Source: an uncultured Candidatus Woesearchaeota archaeon (GTDB lineage: Archaea; Nanobdellota; Nanobdellia; Woesearchaeales; 21-14-0-10-32-9). Taken from it: a stretch of 5,395 nucleotides of DNA. Numbering within the stretch: the stretch's first letter is position 1; every line of letters begins with the position of its first letter. Below the pieces are notes generated by a model. It saw only the letters and a list, made by a program, of their open reading frames with translations. It was not told the origin of the DNA and did not search any database. Made by a program: the position numbers and the translations under genes. The stretch spans positions 1 through 5,395 of the forward strand of contig CAITEO010000065.1 in NCBI GenBank assembly GCA_903891505.1, given 5' to 3'. Shown here piece by piece: positions 1-5,395 of this stretch.

Positions 1-45
1 AGATATTAAAATAAAAAATAAAGAATAAATAATTAAATTTAACAA
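1..45 (-). terminator. T-rich tract downstream of the Nudix gene
   Basis: Read on the minus strand, this stretch follows the Nudix stop codon by about 40 bases and is dominated by T runs, with a six-T run near position 15. Archaeal RNA polymerase commonly terminates at oligo-T tracts without a hairpin, so it is a plausible terminator. It could equally be ordinary AT-rich intergenic DNA. No gene start, tRNA or repeat was seen in positions 1-83. Confidence 0.3.
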
Positions 46-83
46 TAGAAGGACAAGAAGTGTTAAAGCAAGAAAATATATTT

Positions 84-503
84 TCAAAAATTATAATCTT
101 TCTTTAATTCATCGAATGTTAGCTTTGTCGCAGGCGATAGTTTATATTTTTCAGGATTCCATGTATAAATAACTTTTATTATTTCTTTTCTGTCAGGTCC
201 ACGAAATTTACCTTTGAATGTTACACGATATACGTGGATTTCGTGCGGCTGAATGCTAGTTCCGTTAACAATTGGTTTGTAGAGTTGTATTTTGTCAATA
301 ATTGTTCCTGGTGCTTCCTCAGAGACTTCTCGGAAAAGGCATTCAATGTCAGATTCATATCTTTTTTCAAAAATAGAGTCATATACTTGTGTTTTCTTTT
401 GTTCTAATCTTCCACCAAGCAATTTATGATTGCCTGCCTTATCAACTCCCAGTAGAAATCCTTTGTTTTTGTCGACGTATAATGCTAGTACTGTAATTTT
501 CAT
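84..503 (-). CDS. Nudix-type hydrolase with an interrupted Nudix box
   Basis: The 139-residue product looks like a small Nudix (MutT-like) hydrolase, a family that cleaves nucleoside diphosphates linked to another group, using divalent metal held by the Nudix helix. The core is recognisable: G30-G31-R-L-E34, then E50, seven residues, and R58-E59-V60-S61-E62-E63, which fits the E-x7-REUxEE half of the box with the expected metal-binding glutamates E59, E62 and E63. The canonical spacing of five residues between the box glycine and the first glutamate is 18 here, so about 13 residues are inserted in the loop before the catalytic helix. An N-terminal beta strand (ITVLALYV) and later strands fit a single-domain Nudix fold. 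The ATG at 501-503 is chosen because a TATA-like box is centred about 25 bases upstream, implying a leaderless transcript. The gene is monocistronic or follows RFC on the same strand after 71 bases, with its own promoter. Substrate cannot be told; ADP-ribose-type or damaged-nucleotide substrates are only possibilities. Confidence 0.8.
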   Translation of the reverse strand: MKITVLALYVDKNKGFLLGVDKAGNHKLLGGRLEQKKTQVYDSIFEKRYESDIECLFREVSEEAPGTIIDKIQLYKPIVNGTSIQPHEIHVYRVTFKGKFRGPDRKEIIKVIYTWNPEKYKLSPATKLTFDELKKDYNF

Positions 504-524
504 GTTTTTTAGAACCCTGATTTA

Positions 525-532
525 TTTTATAA
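525..532 (-). promoter_or_regulatory. TATA-like box for the Nudix gene
   Basis: On the minus strand this reads TTATAAAA, close to the archaeal TATA consensus. Its centre lies about 25 bases upstream of the A of the ATG at 503, so transcription would start at or beside the start codon (leaderless). No Shine-Dalgarno motif is visible between the box and the ATG. It suggests the Nudix gene can be transcribed separately from the upstream RFC gene. Confidence 0.6.
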
Positions 533-574
533 GTGTTTGGATAAGTAAATATTTGTTTTAGAATTATTGTGTGA

Positions 575-1687
575 TTATTTTACATTCAGCAAAACAAATT
601 TCGCAAGTAATGCTTCTAGTTGGATGAATTCATCGCTTCCTTCAACCATGCGGAACTCTGCTTCTCCGCATTGTTTTATCATTTCAAGTTTTATTTTGTT
701 GTCTGCTTTGATTTTCCATGCTTCTTTCTGAATTTGTTTTATCACGTCAATTCCTGATAGTCCTTGTTTTAGCATTGTGTCGAGAAGTTTTTTCTTCGCC
801 GTCTCAAAATCTGATTTGACGCACGCTTCAAGTACTTCAATTATTTCTTTTGGCTCGGCAAAACTTGCAATTGCATAGATGTTTTCTTCTTCTATTTTTG
901 TGCCCATGGCAGCTGTGCTTTGCATTAAATTCTCAAGTCGTCTACAATCGCCGCCTGAGACATAGTATAGTGCTTCTTTTGCCTTCTCACTTATCTTGAG
1001 GCCTTCTTTCTTTGCTATGTGATCTATGATGTCGTAAACATCTTTTTTTGAAAGAGGCTTGAATTTGAATACTGCACATCTGCTCTGGATAGGATCAATG
1101 ATTTTGCTAGAGTAGTTGCACGACAAAATGAAACGTGTAGTTTGAGTGTAGTTCTCCATTGTTCTTCTAAGTGCTTGCTGTGCTTCTTTCGTTAATGCAT
1201 CTGACTCGTCAAGATAAATGATTTTAAATGGTGCATCACCGATAGATTTTGTTCTTGCGAAGTCTTTGACTTTCTGACGAACAACATCGATTCCTCTTTC
1301 ATCTGATGCGTTTAGTTCGAGGAAATTCTCGCGCCAGGAATCACCGAATAGTTGTTTTACGATGACAAGCGACAAAGTGGTCTTTCCTACTCCGGGTGGT
1401 CCTGCGAATAAGATGTGAGGCATGTTCTTTGTCTCAACAAATGCCTTGACTCGTTTTACTATTTCATCTTGGCCCAAAACTTCAGAGAATTCGCTTGGTC
1501 TGTACTTTTCCGTCCAAATTGATTGATTTAGATGCGTTGCTGCTTCATCAAAGTCATCCGAATCTGTGGTTTCTTTTGGTTCTTTTTCTCTTGAGTCTTT
1601 TTCTTTCATTGTCTTAACTATGTGGAGTAGTTCTTCTTTTATATGTATTTTGATTTGATGAATGTCATTGAATGTCTTTTTGGTCAT
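575..1687 (-). CDS. rfcS: Replication factor C small subunit (clamp loader ATPase)
   Basis: The product (370 residues from the ATG at 1687) is an RFC small subunit, which with the RFC large subunit loads the PCNA sliding clamp onto primed DNA in an ATP-dependent way. All family landmarks are visible: W58-T-E-K-Y-R-P64 at the start of the AAA+ core, Walker A GPPGVGKTT at 96-104, the RFC box NASDERG at 126-132, Walker B D160-E-S-D163, sensor 1 around N191, the arginine-finger SRC motif at 202-204, sensor 2 around R249-R250, then a helical collar domain to the C-terminus. No intein is present. Typical archaeal small subunits begin about 10 residues before the WxEKYRP motif; here 57 residues precede it, first basic and helical, then acidic and probably disordered. 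The frame extends three codons further to a TTG at 1696, but the promoter lies too close for that start. A start at the ATG at 1609, with a TATA-like TATAAAAG (1636-1643) about 30 bases upstream, is a real alternative giving 344 residues. The large subunit is not in this window. Confidence 0.96.
   Translation of the reverse strand: MTKKTFNDIHQIKIHIKEELLHIVKTMKEKDSREKEPKETTDSDDFDEAATHLNQSIWTEKYRPSEFSEVLGQDEIVKRVKAFVETKNMPHILFAGPPGVGKTTLSLVIVKQLFGDSWRENFLELNASDERGIDVVRQKVKDFARTKSIGDAPFKIIYLDESDALTKEAQQALRRTMENYTQTTRFILSCNYSSKIIDPIQSRCAVFKFKPLSKKDVYDIIDHIAKKEGLKISEKAKEALYYVSGGDCRRLENLMQSTAAMGTKIEEENIYAIASFAEPKEIIEVLEACVKSDFETAKKKLLDTMLKQGLSGIDVIKQIQKEAWKIKADNKIKLEMIKQCGEAEFRMVEGSDEFIQLEALLAKFVLLNVK
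1636..1643 (-). promoter_or_regulatory. Possible alternative TATA-like box inside the 5' part of rfcS
   Basis: The minus strand reads TATAAAAG, a better match to the archaeal box than the element at 1705-1712. It lies about 30 bases before the in-frame ATG at 1609. If used, it would give a transcript with a leader of a few bases and a 344-residue RFC protein that still contains the acidic linker and the whole AAA+ core. It may also be a chance product of AT-rich coding sequence. Confidence 0.3.
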
Positions 1688-1704
1688 GTATTTCAAGCAA
1701 AACC

Positions 1705-1712
1705 ATTAAAAA
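1705..1712. promoter_or_regulatory. Shared TATA-like element between rfcS and the helicase gene
   Basis: The plus strand reads ATTAAAAA and the minus strand TTTTTAAT. The centre is about 25 bases before the helicase ATG at 1734 and about 21 before the rfcS ATG at 1687. The 46-base gap has no other good TATA candidate on the plus strand. A purine-rich stretch (GCAAAACC side) just upstream on the plus strand could be the BRE. The helicase spacing fits a leaderless transcript well; the rfcS spacing is somewhat short, so rfcS may instead use the internal box at 1636-1643. Confidence 0.5.
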
Positions 1713-1733
1713 CATAGAAGTAAGTCTTGTAGT

Positions 1734-3764
1734 ATGCCTGAGGAAAAGGAACGCAAAGAAAGGGAAATAAGAGAGAAAGAAAAAGACTCGAAAGAATCTC
1801 CTAATTATGAAATAATCAAGTTCAAGGACTTCGTTCTCGATAGATTCCAAATTGAAGCGATTCATTCTATTGAGCACAATCATTCTGTTGTTGTTAGCGC
1901 TGCAACGGGTACTGGTAAAACACTCATCGCTGACTATGTTATTGATAAATATCTAAAAGAAGGAAAGAGAATTATCTACACAGCGCCAATCAAGGCGTTA
2001 TCGAATCAAAAGTTCGGAGATTTTAGACGTCAATATGGAATTGAAGCTGTCGGAATTATGACGGGTGATGTTACAATAAATCCTGAAGCGCCGCTTCTAA
2101 TTATGACGACAGAAATCTACAGGAACATGCTTCTTGCAAACGATCCATTCATGGAACAACTAGCGTATGTTGTCTTCGACGAAATTCATTTCCTTGGCGA
2201 TATTGAGAGGGGTACTGTTTGGGAAGAGAGCATAATTTTTAGCAAAGCACACGTGCGTTTTCTATGTTTGTCAGCGACAATTCCAAACGCAAAACAATTT
2301 GCGAATTGGATTGAGCACATAAAAAAGCACAAAGTTGACGTTGTTATCGAGAAGAAACGTGCAGTTCCGCTGGCATTGTTATTCTTTGACAACGAGCATG
2401 GCTTTGCGTCGCTTGATCAAATTCAGGAATGGAAGCAGCTTGATAAATATCCTAGTTATCATCAAGCATTTCGGAACAGACAAAAACACATGGAAGAAAT
2501 GAAGAACAGAAAAAGACTTTCGCATCTTGATCTTTTGCGCGAGCTTCAAAGTAAAGGACGTTTGCCGTGCATATATTTCTGTTTTTCACGCGCACTAACA
2601 GAGAAACGTGCTGAATCACTCAAGCAAAAAAATGATTATTTGACGTCTGAGGAGCACGCAAGAGTTCAAAAAATAGTTAGAGATAAACTCGCAGCAACAG
2701 ATCCATCAGTTCTCGGGCTTAAGACGACAAAACTCCTAAGGGAGTGTCTCTCGCACGGTATCGCGTTCCATCACGCAGGAATACTCGCTGTCTTAAAAGA
2801 AATAGTCGAAACGCTTTTTGCAGAAGGACTTGTAAAAGTATTATTCGCAACGGAGACTTTTGCCGTCGGTATAAATATGCCTGCAAAAACAGTGTGCTTT
2901 GATTCGCTCGACAAATATGATGGAATAAATTTCAGGGCACTCTACAGCAAAGAATATTTTCAACTCGCTGGACGTGCGGGTAGACGTGGAATTGATAAAG
3001 AAGGATTTGCTGTTAGCATGATTGATAGGCAAAGCATGGATATTTCTTTGATAAAAGAAATAACATCTGGGGACAAAGATCCATTAAGATCACAATTCAA
3101 GCTGTCATTTAACACAGTGTTAAATCTTTTGAAGACACACACTGAGGCAGAGCGTCAAATAATACTCGCGAGCAGTTTCTATTCATATCAGCAAGTAGGA
3201 AAAGGAGGAGTATCTGGAATACTTGCGAGTTTCGAGAAGAAAAAAAACAAACTCTACAGCGAAAAATATATTGTTGATGGTGACGAAGGTGTCGAACTCA
3301 CAGACAAAGGTTTGTTCGCAACACGAATATATACGGAAGAACTGCTCGTCACAGACATTTTCTGCTCTGAAATAACAGAAGATTTTTCTCCACAGGAAAT
3401 ATTGCTTATGATTGGCGCTATTTGTTTTGAAGAGAGAAAAAATACAAAATTTGAAACAAAAAGAAGGAACGTTTCAAATCAAATACTAAAGAAAGTTGGT
3501 CATGAGAAAAACTTGTATTTGTACTTCAAAAAAAGTCCTCCGTTTGTTCTTGAAACATTCCTTATGGCTTGGTATGAAGGATGCGAATTTGTCGACTTAC
3601 TTCAATACACAAATATGCCTGAAGGAGATATTGTTAGATTCATGAGGCAAATTATTGATTTGCTCCAGCAAGTTCAGCACGCAACAACCGACGACATGCT
3701 TCGTCAAAAGATTCTTTCAATAAAAGATAAAATAGATCGAGATGTCGTGAGCGTTAGGTTCTAG
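1734..3764 (+). CDS. Mtr4/Ski2-like superfamily 2 RNA helicase, arch-less, with DSHCT domain
   Basis: The 676-residue product is a Ski2-like SF2 helicase closest by motif to Mtr4/Ski2/HelY, enzymes that unwind RNA and feed the exosome. Visible motifs: a Q-motif-like RFQ at 37-39, motif I ATGTGKT at 57-63, Ia TAPIKALSNQ at 83-92, Ib TTE at 125-127, motif II DEIH at 149-152, motif III SAT at 180-182, motif V TETFAVGINMP at 373-383, and motif VI QLAGRAGRRGID at 410-421, the hallmark of the Mtr4 branch. A winged-helix segment follows (around SQFKLSFN at 453-460). The C-terminal part (about 520-676) matches the DSHCT helical bundle, ending in the conserved pattern of a helix with R-x-M-R followed by a KDKIDRDVV segment. 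Only about 35 residues join the two where Mtr4 has its large arch/KOW insertion, so the arch is absent. The first 25 residues are highly charged. The ATG is supported by the TATA-like element about 25 bases upstream. It is divergent from rfcS. A role in RNA turnover is inferred from family; Hel308-type DNA repair is less likely. Confidence 0.92.
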   Translation: MPEEKERKEREIREKEKDSKESPNYEIIKFKDFVLDRFQIEAIHSIEHNHSVVVSAATGTGKTLIADYVIDKYLKEGKRIIYTAPIKALSNQKFGDFRRQYGIEAVGIMTGDVTINPEAPLLIMTTEIYRNMLLANDPFMEQLAYVVFDEIHFLGDIERGTVWEESIIFSKAHVRFLCLSATIPNAKQFANWIEHIKKHKVDVVIEKKRAVPLALLFFDNEHGFASLDQIQEWKQLDKYPSYHQAFRNRQKHMEEMKNRKRLSHLDLLRELQSKGRLPCIYFCFSRALTEKRAESLKQKNDYLTSEEHARVQKIVRDKLAATDPSVLGLKTTKLLRECLSHGIAFHHAGILAVLKEIVETLFAEGLVKVLFATETFAVGINMPAKTVCFDSLDKYDGINFRALYSKEYFQLAGRAGRRGIDKEGFAVSMIDRQSMDISLIKEITSGDKDPLRSQFKLSFNTVLNLLKTHTEAERQIILASSFYSYQQVGKGGVSGILASFEKKKNKLYSEKYIVDGDEGVELTDKGLFATRIYTEELLVTDIFCSEITEDFSPQEILLMIGAICFEERKNTKFETKRRNVSNQILKKVGHEKNLYLYFKKSPPFVLETFLMAWYEGCEFVDLLQYTNMPEGDIVRFMRQIIDLLQQVQHATTDDMLRQKILSIKDKIDRDVVSVRF

Positions 3765-3784
3765 GGGTGAATTTCAAAAACATT

Positions 3785-3792
3785 TTTATATT
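3785..3792 (+). promoter_or_regulatory. TATA-like box before the kinase/RNA polymerase fusion gene
   Basis: TTTATATT is centred about 24 bases before the ATG at 3812 and preceded by an A-rich stretch that could act as BRE, fitting an archaeal leaderless promoter. Two details make it ambiguous: TATATT (3788-3793) also resembles a bacterial -10 element, and AGGT at 3803-3806 could serve as a weak Shine-Dalgarno site five bases before the ATG. The five-T run at 3783-3787 may double as the helicase terminator. Confidence 0.5.
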
Positions 3793-3811
3793 CTTAAACA
3801 ATAGGTATTTT

Positions 3812-4350
3812 ATGACCAGATTAATATTATTAAGAGGACCTGCAGCGATCGGAAAAACAACTCTTGCAGAATTATTGGCAAAAAAACTAAATAATTGTGC
3901 TCTTGTAAGTGAAGATTATTTCAGAGGATATTTACAGGTTAAAAGAGGAGAAAATAATAAATTAACTCATAAGAATGCAGGTATTTTAGTTCAAGCGTTA
4001 GTGGATAAATTAATGGAGCTTGATAATTATGAAAATGTACTTATAGAGGGATTATTTCCAGATGAAAGAGTATTATCTACTTATTTTTCATATGCTAAAA
4101 AAAAGAAATTCGAAATTATCTTATTTCAATTAGTTGCGGGTAAAGAAATATTACAAAGTAGAAATAAGATAGAAAGAGGACATATTGTCAGAGATTCTGC
4201 ACTAGATGATCATCTCAAGTTATTCAAAAAAGCGCCGAAGCAAGACGATAGAGAGTCGTTAATATTCAAATCTTTTTATGGTCCAGAAGATCATATACGT
4301 GAAAAAATGATAAAAAATGCGCCCAGAATAGCAAACGCCATAAAATGGAA
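3812..4350 (+). other. Domain: P-loop nucleotide/polynucleotide kinase-like (residues 1 to about 180)
   Basis: The domain opens with a beta strand (LILLRG) running into the Walker A loop G9-P-A-A-I-G14-K15-T16-T17, followed by a helix. S33-E34-D35-Y36-F37-R38 sits where AAA_33/zeta-toxin/polynucleotide-kinase-type enzymes carry their substrate-binding acidic residue after strand 2. V76-L77-I78-E79-G80 fits the Walker B-type strand, and R117, R122 and R127 in a following helix are candidates for lid arginines. The length, about 170-180 residues, is that of a complete single-domain kinase. Substrate is not determinable: nucleotide, RNA/DNA 5' end, antibiotic or UDP-sugar phosphorylation all occur in this fold. 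Confidence 0.75.
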
Positions 4351-5395
4351 ATTAAGTAAAACAAAGACAATAAATAAATCAATAAGCACACAAACTTTTG
4401 ATCCATATATTACCGGAGTTATAACAAATTCGTCTTTATCTAATCCTTCATCACAAGTAAATGTTATGTCTATTATCGGCGATAGTAGCAAAATGACTAT
4501 CATGGGTGAAGGCGGGGTGAAATCTACTAATGCTATAACTGATCAAGCCAGACAAATATCTAATTCAGAAGCTGGGTTTGTCGATCCATTGCATACTCCG
4601 GAAGGCGGGAATATAGGAATAGCTGTACACCTTACCGCCGGAACCATAAAAGTTGGGAACGATATTTACGGACAGTTTGTTGATAAGAATGGAAAAGATC
4701 ATTTGTTAAAGCCATTAGAGTCCTATAATCATAAAATAGCATTTAGTGATGAATATGATAAAGACTTAAAGCCTAAAAATAAAAAAATAAAAGGTATTTA
4801 TAAAGGGAAATTCCTAGAGTTTGAACCTAATGATGTAGATTATATTATAAAATCACCAATAAATATGTTTGATGTATCCTCGAATTTTATACCATTTTTA
4901 AATTCTATTCAAGGCAATAGAGGTTTAACCGCTGCTAAAATGCAGGAACAAGCGGTTTCATTAACAAATAGGGATAAGCCTTTATTTGAAATACATAATT
5001 TTTCAAAAAAAATATCTGGCATTATAGCAATTCCAAAATCAAAAGTAAATGGAGAAGTTATAGGAATAACCAATAATAAAATAACCGTAAAAGGAGATGA
5101 TGGAAAAGAATACATCCATAATTTATACGATAATTTCTCTCTTAATTCAGAATCGTTTTTGCATAATGAATCCACGGTAAAAGTTGGAGATAAAGTGATG
5201 AAGGACCAGGTGCTTGCAGATAATAATTTTACTAAAGACGGGCATATAGCTCTTGGAGCTAACTTAAGAGTAGCTTATATGCCATATAAAGGATATAATT
5301 ACGAAGACTCGGCTATAATATCGGAATCTGGGGCGAAAAAATTAACATCTCAACATATGTATGATTTTAAAGATAGAAGGTCTTCTGCTGGAATA
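3812..5395 (+). CDS. P-loop kinase domain fused to a bacterial-type RNA polymerase beta-subunit segment (partial, runs off the end)
   Basis: One frame stays open for 528 codons from the ATG at 3812 to the last base; I checked it line by line and found no stop. Residues 1 to about 180 form a P-loop kinase-like domain, and residues about 200-528 match the central part of the RNA polymerase beta subunit, starting at the equivalent of E. coli beta residue about 505 and reaching about 835. The protrusion and lobe regions that normally precede this are missing, and neither they nor any other polymerase subunit lies elsewhere in the window. Leu codons are TTA in 28 of 44 cases against 2 of the first 21 in the helicase, and Arg codons are CGN in 1 of 17 against 9 of 20, so the gene differs from its neighbours throughout, not only in the polymerase half. 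It may be a viral or mobile-element polymerase, a genuine fusion, or an assembly chimera. An internal start at Met166 could in principle make the polymerase part separately. The C-terminus and full length are unknown. Confidence 0.85.
   Translation, partial: MTRLILLRGPAAIGKTTLAELLAKKLNNCALVSEDYFRGYLQVKRGENNKLTHKNAGILVQALVDKLMELDNYENVLIEGLFPDERVLSTYFSYAKKKKFEIILFQLVAGKEILQSRNKIERGHIVRDSALDDHLKLFKKAPKQDDRESLIFKSFYGPEDHIREKMIKNAPRIANAIKWKLSKTKTINKSISTQTFDPYITGVITNSSLSNPSSQVNVMSIIGDSSKMTIMGEGGVKSTNAITDQARQISNSEAGFVDPLHTPEGGNIGIAVHLTAGTIKVGNDIYGQFVDKNGKDHLLKPLESYNHKIAFSDEYDKDLKPKNKKIKGIYKGKFLEFEPNDVDYIIKSPINMFDVSSNFIPFLNSIQGNRGLTAAKMQEQAVSLTNRDKPLFEIHNFSKKISGIIAIPKSKVNGEVIGITNNKITVKGDDGKEYIHNLYDNFSLNSESFLHNESTVKVGDKVMKDQVLADNNFTKDGHIALGANLRVAYMPYKGYNYEDSAIISESGAKKLTSQHMYDFKDRRSSAGI
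4410..5395 (+). other. Domain: RNA polymerase beta subunit, central part (residues about 200-528, incomplete)
   Basis: Four blocks align by eye with bacterial beta. Residues 207-235 (ending MGEGG) match, without gaps, the rifampicin region ending LGPGG. Residues 255-269 (GFVDPLHTPEGGNIG) match the YGRVCPIETPEGPNIG motif. Residues 341-384 match the VDY...IPFLEHDDANRALM...MQRQAV block, the first 29 residues without a gap. Residues 456-505 match the VxxGD...LALG.N..VAFMPW.GYNFED...SE block, including E498-D499, the counterparts of the catalytic-site-proximal E. coli E813-D814. R370 matches E. coli R678. PFL, NR and Q-AV in the third block and the AYMP-GYNYED in the fourth favour bacterial beta over archaeal Rpo2. 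Later essential lysines (E. coli K1065, K1073) would lie beyond the window. Confidence 0.88.

Noticed and set aside
575..1687. Intein in the RFC gene
   Set aside because: Archaeal RFC genes can carry inteins near Walker A, but the ATPase core is continuous and of normal length here.
1694..1696. TTG as the rfcS start codon
   Set aside because: The only nearby TATA-like element would be centred about 12 bases upstream, too close, and an ATG follows three codons later.
1665..1883. Minus-strand open frame overlapping the rfcS-helicase gap
   Set aside because: It lies opposite the charged N-terminus of the helicase, its F/L-rich product is the expected antisense of a Lys/Glu-rich segment, and it would overlap both well-supported genes.
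2186..3142. Several short minus-strand open frames inside the helicase gene
   Set aside because: All are antisense to conserved helicase motifs, have no family signal and no promoter of their own.
4307..4504. Separate polymerase gene starting at an internal ATG (Met166, Met219 or Met231)
   Set aside because: No stop codon separates it from the kinase frame, and beta similarity begins around residue 200, before Met219 and Met231. Met166 remains possible but has no clear supporting signal, so a single gene is annotated.
4291..5175. Minus-strand open frames of 70 and 88 codons opposite the polymerase segment
   Set aside because: The plus strand here encodes clear beta-subunit motifs; the reverse frames resemble hydrophobic shadows of AT-rich coding sequence.
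4410..5395. Archaeal RNA polymerase subunit Rpo2 (B or split B')
   Set aside because: The IPFL...NRGL...MQEQAV and AYMPYKGYNYEDSAIISE blocks match bacterial beta; archaeal Rpo2 has a different pattern at these places (PEHNQSPRNTYQ-type and SYKGYNVEDA-type).
1..5395. tRNA or rRNA genes, CRISPR arrays, insertion sequences, long repeats
   Set aside because: None was seen on either strand by reading; the intergenic gaps are 83 bases or shorter and no direct or inverted repeat of useful length stood out.

Overview
The window looks like a compact piece of an archaeal genome, with an unusual gene running off its right end. Three things point to Archaea. There is a replication factor C small subunit (archaeal/eukaryotic clamp loader). 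There is an Mtr4/Ski2-type RNA helicase. AT-rich TATA-like boxes lie about 24-26 bases before the predicted start codons, as expected for leaderless archaeal transcripts. A DPANN-like or similar small-genome archaeon is possible, but nothing here fixes the lineage.

Layout. Positions 1-83 are AT-rich with no gene seen; they hold only T-rich sequence downstream of the first gene. Positions 84-503 (minus strand) encode a Nudix-type hydrolase whose Nudix box is interrupted by about 13 residues. Positions 575-1687 (minus) encode the RFC small subunit with a long N-terminal extension. Positions 1734-3764 (plus) encode an Mtr4-like helicase that keeps the C-terminal DSHCT domain but lacks the arch. 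The RFC and helicase genes are divergent across 46 bases that contain one nearly strand-symmetric TATA-like element. The first three genes have about 40% GC in sampled lines.

From 3812 to the right edge (5395) there is one uninterrupted plus-strand reading frame of 528 codons with no stop. Residues 1 to about 180 are a P-loop nucleotide/polynucleotide-kinase-like domain. Residues about 200-528 align closely, over long gapless stretches, with the middle of the bacterial-type RNA polymerase beta subunit, from the rifampicin-region/fork segment to the conserved GYNxED motif. The first roughly 500 residues of a normal beta subunit are absent. The gene is incomplete because the window ends.

This kinase/RNA-polymerase-beta fusion is the main discovery candidate. 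It sits in an otherwise archaeal neighbourhood and has clearly different codon use and lower GC (about 30-32%). It could be a mobile-element or virus-derived divergent polymerase, a real domain fusion, or an assembly chimera. The sequence alone cannot decide between these. The first three genes fit ordinary nucleotide clean-up, replication and RNA-processing roles, and no shared pathway with the fusion gene is evident.
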